Positions 26,324 through 34,681 of a DNA stretch of 64,000 nucleotides are shown here, in pieces (position 1 is the first letter of the stretch; every line of letters starts with the position of its first letter). A model generated the notes under the pieces. It ran no database searches. It saw nothing but the letters and a program-made list of their open reading frames with translations, and was not told the origin of the DNA. The stretch spans positions 620,001-684,000 of the forward strand of contig NZ_CP012945.1 in assembly GCF_001402915.1 (NCBI RefSeq), read 5' to 3'. This DNA comes from Devosia sp. A16. GTDB lineage: Bacteria > Pseudomonadota > Alphaproteobacteria > Rhizobiales > Devosiaceae. Position numbers and translations under genes: made by a program.

Positions 26324-26935
26324 TCAGCCCTTTACCGCCCCGCCGGTCAGCCCCGAAATCACGTAGCGCTGCGCCAGGAGGAAGAAGGCGATGGCCGGCA
26401 GGATCGACAGGGTGAGGAAGGCGAGGATGCGTGGCCAGTCAGAACCGTACTGGCCCTGGAACTGCATGATCCCCAGCGGCCAGGTGTATTTGGCATCGGA
26501 GTTGAGCACGATCAGCGGCAACAGGAAGCTGTTCCAGCTGCCCACGAAGTTGAACACCCCGACGGTGGCGATGATCGGCAGGCACAGCGGCAGCGTGACG
26601 TACCAGTAGATCCGGATATAGCCGCAATTATCCATGCGGGCAGCATCGATCAGTTCCTTGGGCAGCTCCTTGAAGAAGTTGTAGAACAGCAGCACCGAGA
26701 GCGAGATCGAGAACGCTACCTGCGCGATGATGATGCCCAGGTGGCTGTCGAGCAGCCCAAGGTCGCGCATCTTGATGAACAGCGGCAGGATGGCCGTCGC
26801 CGACGGAAACAGCAGCCCCAGCATCAGGTAGTTCATCAGGAAGCGGCTGCCGAAGAACTTGATATGGGCAAAGGCGAAGGCGGTCATCGAGGCGAGCAGC
26901 GTCGAGAGCAGCACCGAGCCCAGAGCCACCAGCAA
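26324..26935 (-). pseudogene. N-terminally truncated MalG-type permease remnant
   Basis: The last 200 or so residues of a MalG-type sugar permease are intact, from LVALGSVLLSTLLASMTAFAFA through the EAA loop (KELIDAARMDNCGYIRIYWYVTLPL) to GGAVKG. Family members run to about 275-300 residues. The first helix and signal region (about 75-80 residues) is missing: in frame upstream of a TTG at 26935 only unrelated basic sequence appears, and the other frames do not supply it. No MalF partner or family-1 binding protein lies beside it. A deletion at the end of the ribose-type operon is likely. Confidence 0.7.
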
Positions 26936-27125
26936 CCCGGCGCGGCGCTGGGCTTCGACAGCAACGGGTTGCGGCTGTAGCCGCCAACCGCCGGTGCGCG
27001 GGGACGTCCCACGGAGACCAGAACACCGGCGCCCGCGTTGGCGTGTCCCTCCCCTTTTAGGACAGGGGGGAGAGGGCAGGGGTGGGGGTCGGCTCGCACC
27101 GGCCCCTGACGGGGTCTCTCTCGGC
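26936..27125. other. gap with G/C-rich hairpin sequence of the intergenic repeat class
   Basis: About 190 bases separate the intact RbsC-type permease from the truncated permease. It contains CCCTCCCC (27047-27055) facing GGGGAGAGGG and GGGGTGGGGG, resembling a partial copy of the inverted-repeat family. It may mark the deletion point that removed the permease N-terminus. Confidence 0.4.
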
Positions 27126-28178
27126 CTACCGATACCGCACCTGGTTCCACCGGTGCCCGAGCAGCGACAGGATGATGATCAGCCCGTAGAAGAATTGCAC
27201 GTAGAAGCCCGAGAGCCCTACCCCGACCACGCCGGTCTGGATGAACGACACGGTGAAGGCGCCGATGGCGCTGCCGATCACCGTGCCGATGCCGCCCCAG
27301 GGGGCAGTGCCACCGACGAACACCGAGGCGAGGCCTGGCAACAGGAAGCTGTCGCCCGAAGTCGGCCACCAGGTGTAGTTGATGAACACCGCGAACACCC
27401 CGGCGAGCGAGGCGCCCAGGCCGACGAACACGAAGGTCTGCAGCCGCACCCGGCGCACGTCGATGCCCATCTGCTGCGCCGCATCGGGATTGTCGCCCAC
27501 GATATGGACGCGCACGCCGAAGCGGTGGCGATTGTAGATCAGCGAGCAGACCGCGACGAAGGCCAGCACCCAGACCACCTGCAGCGGAATGCCCAGCACT
27601 TCGCCCGCGAAGATCTTGTAGGCCCAGCTCTGCGGCAGCGTCACCAGGGCGATCGAACGCCCCTCGGTCTGGATCTGGATCAGCCCGCGCAGCATGAAGT
27701 TCATGCCCAGCGTCGCGATCAGCGACGAGAGGTTGGCATAGACCACCAGCCAGCCGACGCAGAGCCCGATGAACAGGCCGGTGGCAACGGCGGCGACGAG
27801 CCCGATGAACGGGTCGTACCCGGCCTGCACCACCAGCGCGAAGGCCCAGCCGGACATGCCGATGGTAGCGGGGAAGGAAAGGTCGATCTCGCCTACCGTC
27901 ACCACATAGACCAGCGGCACCACCACGAACAGCACCACCGGCAGCCCGATCAGCACGGCCCGGTAGATGCTCCATTGCGAGAACACCCCGGGATTGCCGA
28001 TGAAGAACATGGCGATCATCAGGACGAAAACCAGGAGCGAACCGAGCGCCGGGCGATTGGCCATGACGAAGCGGCGCAGGCGCGACTCATCGGCATGCTT
28101 GCCGTCCGCGACACGGCGCACCGCATCGGCGTCGAGCTTCATCGGCGAAATCGCCTTTTCGGTGAGGTTGTCGGTCAT
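27126..28178 (-). CDS. ribose-type ABC transporter permease (RbsC/BPD_transp_2 family)
   Basis: This 350-residue permease has about ten hydrophobic segments and the family motifs VTVGEIDLSFPATIGMSGWAFA and NRHRFGVRVHIVGDNPDAAQQMGIDV. Its start overlaps the ATPase stop as ATGA. It forms the channel of the importer at 27126-30028, for monosaccharides or inositol-like solutes. Confidence 0.9.
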   Translation of the reverse strand: MTDNLTEKAISPMKLDADAVRRVADGKHADESRLRRFVMANRPALGSLLVFVLMIAMFFIGNPGVFSQWSIYRAVLIGLPVVLFVVVPLVYVVTVGEIDLSFPATIGMSGWAFALVVQAGYDPFIGLVAAVATGLFIGLCVGWLVVYANLSSLIATLGMNFMLRGLIQIQTEGRSIALVTLPQSWAYKIFAGEVLGIPLQVVWVLAFVAVCSLIYNRHRFGVRVHIVGDNPDAAQQMGIDVRRVRLQTFVFVGLGASLAGVFAVFINYTWWPTSGDSFLLPGLASVFVGGTAPWGGIGTVIGSAIGAFTVSFIQTGVVGVGLSGFYVQFFYGLIIILSLLGHRWNQVRYR

Positions 28179-28963
28179 GCCACGCCTCCCGCGTGTCGAG
28201 CCGCCGCCTCGAGCTGAGCGGGATGGGCAAGCTCTTCCATGAATTTGATCAGCGCCTCGGCCGAGCCGAGTTCGGCCTTGCTCAGTTGCGCTGCGACGCG
28301 ACCGCGATCGAGCACCACGAAGCGATCCGAGATGTCGTAGACGTGGTGGATATTGTGGCCGATGAACAGGATGGAGCGCCCCGCCGCCCGCGCCTGCTCG
28401 ACGAAGTGAAACACCTTGGCCGTCTCGGTCAGCGACAGCGCCGTGGTCGGCTCGTCGAGGATGATCAGGTCGGCCTGGTTGTAGATGGCGCGAGCGATGG
28501 CCACGCCCTGTCGCTCGCCGCCCGACAGTTGCCCCACGATCGAGTCCGGGCCGAACACCTTGGAGGTGAAGCCGATCTCGCGCATCAGCCGCGAGGCTTC
28601 CTCGCGTTGCTTGCTCACCCTGAGGAAGCCGAGCGGACCGACGATCTCGCGGCCCATGAAGATGTTCCAGGTGATGGTCTGCTGAACCGCCAGCGCCCGA
28701 TCCTGAAACACCGTTTCGATGCCGGCCTCGCGCGATTTGGCGGCGTTCCAGCCGCTGACCGGTTTGCCCCGCACCAGGATTTCCCCGGTGGTCGGTTGCA
28801 CCGCCCCGGCGAGGATCTTGATCAGCGTCGACTTGCCGGCCCCGTTATCGCCGACCAGCCCCACCACTTCGGCTTCGTCGACATGCAGGTCGACGCCACC
28901 AAGGGCATAGACCTGCCCGTATGACTTCTTGATATTGCTGAGCTCGATGATGCGCTTGCTCAT
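28175..28963 (-). CDS. ribose-type ABC transporter ATPase (single-domain, FrcA-like)
   Basis: This 262-residue ATPase has one nucleotide-binding domain, unlike the duplicated RbsA. Walker A is GDNGAGKST, the signature LSGGERQGVAIARA, Walker B LIILDEPTTALS. The single-domain form matches the FrcA subgroup of fructose/mannose/ribose importers in rhizobia. It lies downstream of the binding-protein gene, separated from it by an attenuator-like hairpin. Confidence 0.9.
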   Translation of the reverse strand: MSKRIIELSNIKKSYGQVYALGGVDLHVDEAEVVGLVGDNGAGKSTLIKILAGAVQPTTGEILVRGKPVSGWNAAKSREAGIETVFQDRALAVQQTITWNIFMGREIVGPLGFLRVSKQREEASRLMREIGFTSKVFGPDSIVGQLSGGERQGVAIARAIYNQADLIILDEPTTALSLTETAKVFHFVEQARAAGRSILFIGHNIHHVYDISDRFVVLDRGRVAAQLSKAELGSAEALIKFMEELAHPAQLEAAARHAGGVA

Positions 28964-28987
28964 GATCCCTCGCTGCTGCGGAAGAAA

Positions 28988-29010
28988 GAGCCCGGCACAT
29001 GGCCGGGCTC
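28988..29010 (-). terminator. attenuator-like hairpin between binding protein and ATPase genes
   Basis: GAGCCCGGC and GCCGGGCTC form a 9-bp stem with a 5-base loop, 20 bases after the binding-protein stop. On the transcribed strand it is followed by TTTCTTCC. Such a hairpin would let the binding protein be made in excess over the ATPase and permease. Confidence 0.6.
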
Positions 29011-29029
29011 CAGTTGGGAGAGATCGAGC

Positions 29030-30028
29030 TCAGCGCAGGCCTTCGATCGCCAGCGCCGCCACTGCTTCGTAATTGTCGGGTGTCACGAACCCGGCGCCGG
29101 TATCCACATTGACCGCGCCCAGCCCGTAAACCACCTGCTGGCACAGCGACTGGATCGGCATGTAACCCTGCAGGAAGGGCTGCTGATCGGAGGTCAACTG
29201 TACCCAGCCGTTCTTGAACGCATCGATGATCTGCGGGCTGGTATCGAAGCCGATATTGATGATGTCGCCCGCCTGCTTGCCGGCCGCCTGCATGTAGGTC
29301 GCGGCATTCCCCAGCGGCTGCCCGCCCGGATAAGCGATGAGCTTGACGTCGGGGTTGGCGGCGATGGCGGCGGTGATGACGGGAATGCCGACATTGGGAT
29401 CGGTGCCGAGCCCTTCAGGGCTCTGCAGCTTCACCACCTTCAGCCCGGCATCCTCGAAGGCCTTGAGCGTGCCCAGCTCGCGCTCGGCGCGCTCCACCTG
29501 CGACCAGTCGCTCATCACGATGGCGACGTCGCCCGACTTGAGACCGAAGCGCCGGATCGCTTCTTCGCCCAGCGCCCTGCCCTGCGGCCCCTGTTGCGCA
29601 CCGACATAGCCGCCGCCGAATTTGGCGGTGACTTCGTCCACCGGCACGTTCTGGTACATCATCTTGATGCCGGCTTTGTAGGCCTCTTCGGCCAGCGGCA
29701 TGATCGCGGCATTGCCCGGGTGCCCCATCATCGCGATGCCGCCCGGCTTGGCGCCGATGGATTCACGCAGCTGCTGGGTCATCTTTTCTGCGCTCCAGCC
29801 CGAAAAGATGTAGTCCACCTTGGCGCCGAGGTCCTTCTCGGCCTGCTTGGCCCCGTTATAGACGATCGAGGCGAAGGCATCGCCTTCCGCGCCGCCGGCA
29901 AAGAAGCGGATCGAAACGCCGGAACACCACTTGTCCCGCAACGCCTCGGCCTGAGCCGATGTGACTGCCGAGATTGCAACGGTCGCGAGAACGGCCGCTG
30001 CGATCGACTTAACGAACCTACCAGACAT
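29030..30028 (-). CDS. sugar-binding periplasmic protein, family 4 (RbsB/FrcB-like)
   Basis: This 332-residue protein has a Sec signal (SIAAAVLATVAISAVTSAQAEA) and the type-1 periplasmic fold: IRFFAGGAEGDAFASIVYNGAKQAEKDLGAKVDYIFSGW-type opening, a GHPGNAAI turn, and GDIINIGFDTSP near the end. It binds the sugar for the importer downstream. The next gene upstream (30097) is a TIM-barrel isomerase 68 bases away, probably in the same transcript. Confidence 0.9.
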   Translation of the reverse strand: MSGRFVKSIAAAVLATVAISAVTSAQAEALRDKWCSGVSIRFFAGGAEGDAFASIVYNGAKQAEKDLGAKVDYIFSGWSAEKMTQQLRESIGAKPGGIAMMGHPGNAAIMPLAEEAYKAGIKMMYQNVPVDEVTAKFGGGYVGAQQGPQGRALGEEAIRRFGLKSGDVAIVMSDWSQVERAERELGTLKAFEDAGLKVVKLQSPEGLGTDPNVGIPVITAAIAANPDVKLIAYPGGQPLGNAATYMQAAGKQAGDIINIGFDTSPQIIDAFKNGWVQLTSDQQPFLQGYMPIQSLCQQVVYGLGAVNVDTGAGFVTPDNYEAVAALAIEGLR

Positions 30029-30096
30029 CTCCTACTCCTCCCCTGTCGTGCATCGCGCACGCTTGATGTGCCGCCATTTCGAGCCGGCACCACTCG

Positions 30097-31038
30097 TCAG
30101 TCGGACTGCGTCAGCGACGGGTCCCCTCCCTCGTAGTTCGCAGTCAGATTCACGAACGCCCCGCCGCGGCTGTGCTTGAGATATTCGAGCGCCCGCACCT
30201 GTCCGGTCATTTCGAGCGCGTTGCGGTAGACGGGGTCGTGCCAGCCTTCGATATCGATCGAGCCCGACCAGCCGGCGAGCCGCAGCTCGGAAATGATGTC
30301 GGTCCAGTTGCTGTCGCCGAACCCCGGCGTGCGCATGAACACGAACTTCTCCTTGCCGAAGATGCCGTGCTCGCGGATCACCTCCCAGCGGACGGTGGCG
30401 TCCTTGCCGTGCACGTGGAAGAACTTGTGCGCCCACTTGCGGATCTGCGGCAGCGGATCGATCAGGTAGACCAGCTGGTGGCACGGCTCCCACTCGAGCC
30501 CCAGATTGTCGTCGGGCGTCTCGTTGAACATCAGCTCCCAGGCATCGGGGTTGTGCGCGATGTTCCAGTCGCCGCTCTGCCAGTTGCCATCCATGGCGCA
30601 GTTCTCGAAAGCGATGCGGACGCCCTGGTCGGCGGCGCGTTTCGCCAGTTCCGACCACACCTTTCTGTATTGCGGCAGGCTGTCGGTGAGCGGCTTGCCG
30701 CGCACCCGGCCGGTGAAGCCGGCGACGCACGTCGCGCCGAAATGGCGGGCGTTGTCGATGCAGTCCTTCCATCCCTGCAGCGTCTGGCGGTCCATCTCCT
30801 GGTCTTCCAGCGGATTGCCGAACATGCCGATGGTCGAGATGGTGATGTCGCGCTCGCCGATGGCGTCGCGGCAGCGCCTGCCCAGTTCGCCCAGGTCCTG
30901 CCCGTTGGTGGTCTGCCAGAAGAACGGCTCGAAGCTCTCGAAGCCGAGATCGCGCAACTCTGCGATGCGCAGAGCGGCGGTGCCGGCGGTGGCGCTGACC
31001 ATGGTGCCGATGCGGATAGACTTGGTGGGGTCGTTCAC
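30097..31038 (-). CDS. TIM-barrel sugar phosphate isomerase/epimerase family protein
   Basis: This protein has about 313 residues from a GTG at 31038; a TTG at 31059 lies inside the upstream gene and is less likely. Candidate metal residues include E in IAFENCA, E in GLEWEPCH, H in FHVHGKD, and E in SIDIEGWHD. The family isomerises or epimerises keto-sugars and inosose-type compounds. Placed between a Gfo/Idh/MocA dehydrogenase and a sugar importer, it probably acts on the oxidised sugar produced by that dehydrogenase. Confidence 0.82.
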   Translation of the reverse strand: MNDPTKSIRIGTMVSATAGTAALRIAELRDLGFESFEPFFWQTTNGQDLGELGRRCRDAIGERDITISTIGMFGNPLEDQEMDRQTLQGWKDCIDNARHFGATCVAGFTGRVRGKPLTDSLPQYRKVWSELAKRAADQGVRIAFENCAMDGNWQSGDWNIAHNPDAWELMFNETPDDNLGLEWEPCHQLVYLIDPLPQIRKWAHKFFHVHGKDATVRWEVIREHGIFGKEKFVFMRTPGFGDSNWTDIISELRLAGWSGSIDIEGWHDPVYRNALEMTGQVRALEYLKHSRGGAFVNLTANYEGGDPSLTQSD

Positions 31039-31048
31039 GAACGGGGCC

Positions 31049-32083
31049 TCAGGTTGCAATGGCGACGCGCTGGCGCGTGCGGGCGCTCTCGATGGCGCCG
31101 AACACCATGGCGAGGCTGTGGAGGTTGTCCGAGCTCACCGTCTCGGGCGCCCGGCCGGAGGCCACGGCGTCGATGAACTCGAGCAGCACGCTGGCGTGGC
31201 CATGGGTCTGGGCCGGATCGGCCGGCGGCAGCACCGCCAGCGGTTCGAGCGGCCGGAAGAAGCCCTCGCTGCCGGCGACCACATTGGCCTCGAAGCGCTG
31301 CTCGCCATCCCACAGCAGGGTGCCGCGCGAGCCGACGATGCGCCAGGCGGAGTCCCAGCTGGTATTGGCGCCCTCCGCGCTCCACGAGCCGCGATAGGTG
31401 AACAGCACGTCGTCGGAGAGCTCGAAGATGGCGGTCGCCACCGAACCGCCGGCATACCAGGAGCTCGCCGGGTTGGCCTCGTGGCAGTAGACCGCCAGCG
31501 GCCGCTTGCCGGAGATGAAGCGCGCCGCATCCAGCGTATGGATGGCCATGTCGAGCAGCAGCACATGCTGCATCTGCTCGCGAAAGCCGCCGAAATGCGC
31601 GCCGACGAAGAAATCGCAATGGAGTGCGTTGAGCGTACCGAGCGCGCCGCTGTCGAGCGTCGCCCGGATCCGCCGCACCCCCTCGTTGAAGCGGCGGTTC
31701 TGCACCACGGCATGCACCTTGCCGGCCCGGGCGGCGCGCGCCACGAGGTCGCGGGCCTCGTCCAGGCTGGCGGCCATCGGCTTTTCGGAGAGGACGTGGC
31801 AACCGTGCCGCAGCGCCGTCGCCACCACCTCGTGGCGGGCGCCGGGGACGACCACGTCGAAGACCAGATCGGGGCGGGTGCCGCTGAGCAGGGCATCGAG
31901 ATCGCTCTCCACCGCCGCCTTGCCGAGGCCGAACTCGGCCGCCAGCCGATGGGCCGCTTCGGGGTTGATGTCGTTGAGGCCGACGATGCTGATGCGCTCG
32001 CGGAGCGCCGGCGTCTCGGAAATGGCCTTGAGCCAGCCTTTCGACATAGCTCCGCACCCGGCCAGAACGGCGCGAAATGACAC
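31049..32083 (-). CDS. Gfo/Idh/MocA family NAD(P)-dependent oxidoreductase
   Basis: This 344-residue enzyme has a Rossmann opening (RAVLAGCGAMSKGWL), the family motif LSEKPMAAS containing the catalytic Lys, and the active-site H and D in MAIHTLDAARF. Members oxidise sugars, inositols or their derivatives. It is the first gene of the leftward operon ending with the ribose-type importer. The two CGTAAACGTTT operators in front of it are shared with the divergent LacI gene. Confidence 0.88.
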   Translation of the reverse strand: MSFRAVLAGCGAMSKGWLKAISETPALRERISIVGLNDINPEAAHRLAAEFGLGKAAVESDLDALLSGTRPDLVFDVVVPGARHEVVATALRHGCHVLSEKPMAASLDEARDLVARAARAGKVHAVVQNRRFNEGVRRIRATLDSGALGTLNALHCDFFVGAHFGGFREQMQHVLLLDMAIHTLDAARFISGKRPLAVYCHEANPASSWYAGGSVATAIFELSDDVLFTYRGSWSAEGANTSWDSAWRIVGSRGTLLWDGEQRFEANVVAGSEGFFRPLEPLAVLPPADPAQTHGHASVLLEFIDAVASGRAPETVSSDNLHSLAMVFGAIESARTRQRVAIAT

Positions 32084-32139
32084 TTGCCTGCCCCTCCCCA
32101 GGGAAACCGCCCGGCGCCCCTCAGCGTCTGCGGCGGTCT

Positions 32140-32153
32140 CGTAAACGTTTACG
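32140..32153. promoter_or_regulatory. LacI-type operator O1, CGTAAACGTTTACG
   Basis: This perfect 14-bp palindrome with the central CG typical of LacI/PurR operators lies 57 bases before the oxidoreductase start and 86 bases before the LacI start. It is the likely target of the LacI protein at 32239. Confidence 0.75.
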
Positions 32154-32191
32154 ACGCTATATTCGCGCGCATTTCTGTGTCAAGGAGTTTT

Positions 32192-32205
32192 CGTAAACGT
32201 TTTCG
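32192..32205. promoter_or_regulatory. LacI-type operator O2, CGTAAACGTTTTCG
   Basis: This is the same operator with one mismatch, exactly 52 bp centre to centre from O1 (about five helical turns). It lies 34 bases before the LacI start, so it probably mediates autorepression, and looping with O1 is possible. Confidence 0.7.
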
Positions 32206-32238
32206 GACCCCCACCGGAACGCCAGGAAAGCCAATGCC

Positions 32239-33273
32239 ATGAAGGGCATACGCCGCCTCGCCGAGCACCTGAACATCTCGATCGGCACGGTCTCGCGCGC
32301 CTTGAACGGACGTCCCGACGTCAATGAAGCGACCCGCCGACGGGTGCTCGATGCGGCCGCCGAGTTCGGCTACGTGCCCGACCAGGCGGGGCGCACCCTG
32401 CGCCAGGGCACCACCAACGCCGTCGGCTTCATGATGGAGTCGGGCGCCGATACCTCGGGCAACCCCGACAACTTCTTCTTCGGCGTGTTCGACGGCGTCC
32501 AGACGGTGCTGAGCCGGCATCACCTCGACCTGGTGGTGCTCCCCTGCCCCACCGACGAGGACCCGACCCAGTACCTGCGCCGCATGATCGCGCGCCGGCT
32601 GGTCGATGCGCTGATCATTTCGGCGACGCACCGCAAGGACCCGCGCGTCGAACTGCTCAACAAGACGCGCGTGCCGTTCATCGCGCTGGGCCGGACCGGC
32701 ACGCCGAGCGATCACCCATGGATCGATCTCGATTTCGAGGGCGTGGCGCATCGGGCGGTGGACCGGCTGGTCGCCAAGGGCCATCGCCGCATCGCCGTGG
32801 CGGTGCCCGGCAGCGACATCAACCTGGGGGTGATCTTCCTCCAGGCCTACAAGGACGCCCTGGCCCGACATGGCATCGCATTCGACCAGCGCCTCGTCAT
32901 CTACACCTCATCGTCCGAACAGGGCGGCTACCAGGCGGCGCACCAGCTGATCAGCATGCCGCAGATGCCGACGGCGGCGGTGCTGGTCTACGAACTGATG
33001 GCGATCGGCTTCTACCGGCGGCTGCGCGACGCCGGGCTCGCCCCCGGCCGCAACGTGGCGGTTATCGCCTTCCGCGAGTCGCCGCTTTCCCGCTTCCTGT
33101 CGCCGGCGCTCACCTGTTTCAGCATGTCGCTGCGCGACCTCGGCATCGCGCTGGGGGAATCGCTACTCGCCTCGATGCCGGCCTATGCCGAGATCTACCC
33201 GCAGGGCACCGTGCACCGGGTCTGGCCGATGGAACTGGTGGAGGGCGACAGCGACAACGTGCTGGAGCGGTGA
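32239..33273 (+). CDS. LacI family transcriptional regulator
   Basis: This 344-residue protein has an N-terminal LacI helix-turn-helix (IRRLAEHLNISIGTVSRALNG), hinge helix (YVPDQAGRTLRQG) and a periplasmic-binding-type effector domain. It is divergent from the oxidoreductase/importer operon and two operators lie between them, so it most likely represses that operon until its sugar is present. The start at 32239 is taken with AGGAA upstream; the family normally begins just before this helix. Confidence 0.9.
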   Translation: MKGIRRLAEHLNISIGTVSRALNGRPDVNEATRRRVLDAAAEFGYVPDQAGRTLRQGTTNAVGFMMESGADTSGNPDNFFFGVFDGVQTVLSRHHLDLVVLPCPTDEDPTQYLRRMIARRLVDALIISATHRKDPRVELLNKTRVPFIALGRTGTPSDHPWIDLDFEGVAHRAVDRLVAKGHRRIAVAVPGSDINLGVIFLQAYKDALARHGIAFDQRLVIYTSSSEQGGYQAAHQLISMPQMPTAAVLVYELMAIGFYRRLRDAGLAPGRNVAVIAFRESPLSRFLSPALTCFSMSLRDLGIALGESLLASMPAYAEIYPQGTVHRVWPMELVEGDSDNVLER

Positions 33274-33289
33274 CGCTGCCGGTTCGTTT

Positions 33290-33524
33290 GAGATCATGTC
33301 GCAGGCGAGAAAACAGAGGTCCCCGCTTTCGCGGGAATGACCCCGCGGAGGGGATAGCTCAGTGCCCACCACCCCTCACCCGTCCCGGCTTCGCCGGTCC
33401 ACCCTCTCCCCGACGGGGAGAGGAAAAGTGGTGATCACCGGCGGCGCAGGATTCTTCTCCCCGTCGGGGAGAAGGTGGCGCGTAGCGCCGGATGAGGGGG
33501 CAAGCCACGACCGTCGAGGCGATC
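33290..33524. repeat. 235-bp duplicated intergenic unit, copy 1
   Basis: This unit is repeated at 33593-33827 with a constant 303-base offset and only a handful of substitutions. It contains the REP-like palindrome (33317-33341) and an inverted repeat built on CTCTCCCCGACGGGGAGAGG and its CTTCTCC counterpart. No gene is visible in the 583-base gap 33274-33856. Confidence 0.85.
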
Positions 33525-33592
33525 TCAGGCGGCCGATCATCCGGCCCCGTCGGCCACAACTTAGCGCCCCACGCGCGGAAACCGCCCCCGCC

Positions 33593-33827
33593 GAGATCGT
33601 GTCGCAGGCGAGAAAACAGAGGTTCCCGCTTTCGCGGGAATGACCCGGCGGAGGGGATAGCTCAGTGCCCATTGCCCCTCACCCGTCTCGGCTTCGCCGG
33701 TCCACCCTCTCCCCGACGGGGAGAGGAAAAGTGGTGATCACCGGCGGCGCAGGATTCTTCTCCCCGTCGGGGAGAAGGTGGCGCGTAGCGCCGGATGAGG
33801 GGGCAAGCCACGACCGTCGAGGCGATC
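33593..33827. repeat. 235-bp duplicated intergenic unit, copy 2
   Basis: This is the second copy of the unit at 33290-33524, same orientation and no length change. The 68 bases between the copies are not repeated. The copy ends 29 bases before the permease stop. Confidence 0.85.
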
Positions 33828-33856
33828 CGCAGCGACAGGCTCGCGCACAGTCACGC

Positions 33857-34681
33857 TCAGCCCTTCACCGCCCCCTGCAGCAGCGCCGCCACGAACTGGC
33901 GCTGGAAGATCAGGAAAATGGCGATGGTCGGCGCGAGGATCAGCAAGGCGCCGGCGCAGAGCAGCGGGATATCGGTGCCCCATTGCCCCTGGAACGCGCC
34001 CAGCGCGCCCGCCATCGTGCGTTGCAGCGGATCCTGCACCAGGACAACGGGCAGCAGGAACTGGTTCCAGGTCCACAGGAACTGCAGGATGGCGAGCGAC
34101 ATGATGGCCGGTCGCGCCAGCGGCACATGCACCAGCCAGAACTGCTTCCACTCGCTCGCCCCGTCGATCTGGGCCGCTTCGGACAGCTCCTTGGGCGTGT
34201 TCACGAAATGCGTACGCATCCAGTAGACGCCGAACGGCATGTAGAGCCCGATCAGCGGCAGGATGATCGCAAAGCGTGTGTTGAGCAGCCCCAGCGCCTT
34301 GATCTCGTAGTAGAGCGGCGTGATCACCGCCTCGAACGGCAGCGTCAGCCCCAGGACGAACACCAGGTAGAACCAGCGCCCGCGCCCCTTGTCGAACTTG
34401 GCGAGGCCATAGCCGGCCATGGTGGCGAACAGCACGCTGAGCGGCACCGTGCCGACGACGATCAACAGGCTCGAGAGCAGCAGCTGATCCATCTCGGCCA
34501 CTTCGAACGCCTTGGCGAAGTTCACCCATTGCGGATTTTCCGGCCAGGCGAGCCCGGGCGGATAGCTGCCCGAGGGCGCCAATGCGGCGCTGAACATCGA
34601 GAGGAACGGCAGCAGCGTCAGCACCATCAGGACGATGATGAGCAGGCGCGCCAGGGCCGCATCGAGTGCGAGACCCTTCAT
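33857..34681 (-). CDS. sugar-type ABC transporter permease (MalG family)
   Basis: This 274-residue permease has six hydrophobic segments and the EAA loop PKELSEAAQIDGASEWKQFW, then VPLARPAI. The ATG at 34681 overlaps the partner permease stop as ATGA. It is the last gene of the operon 33857-36908, which has no ATPase of its own. Confidence 0.9.
   Translation of the reverse strand: MKGLALDAALARLLIIVLMVLTLLPFLSMFSAALAPSGSYPPGLAWPENPQWVNFAKAFEVAEMDQLLLSSLLIVVGTVPLSVLFATMAGYGLAKFDKGRGRWFYLVFVLGLTLPFEAVITPLYYEIKALGLLNTRFAIILPLIGLYMPFGVYWMRTHFVNTPKELSEAAQIDGASEWKQFWLVHVPLARPAIMSLAILQFLWTWNQFLLPVVLVQDPLQRTMAGALGAFQGQWGTDIPLLCAGALLILAPTIAIFLIFQRQFVAALLQGAVKG

Noticed and set aside
26628-27026. Frame upstream of the truncated permease as its missing N-terminus
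   Set aside because: It overlaps the permease in another frame, has no membrane helix of MalG type and is arginine/alanine-rich shadow sequence.
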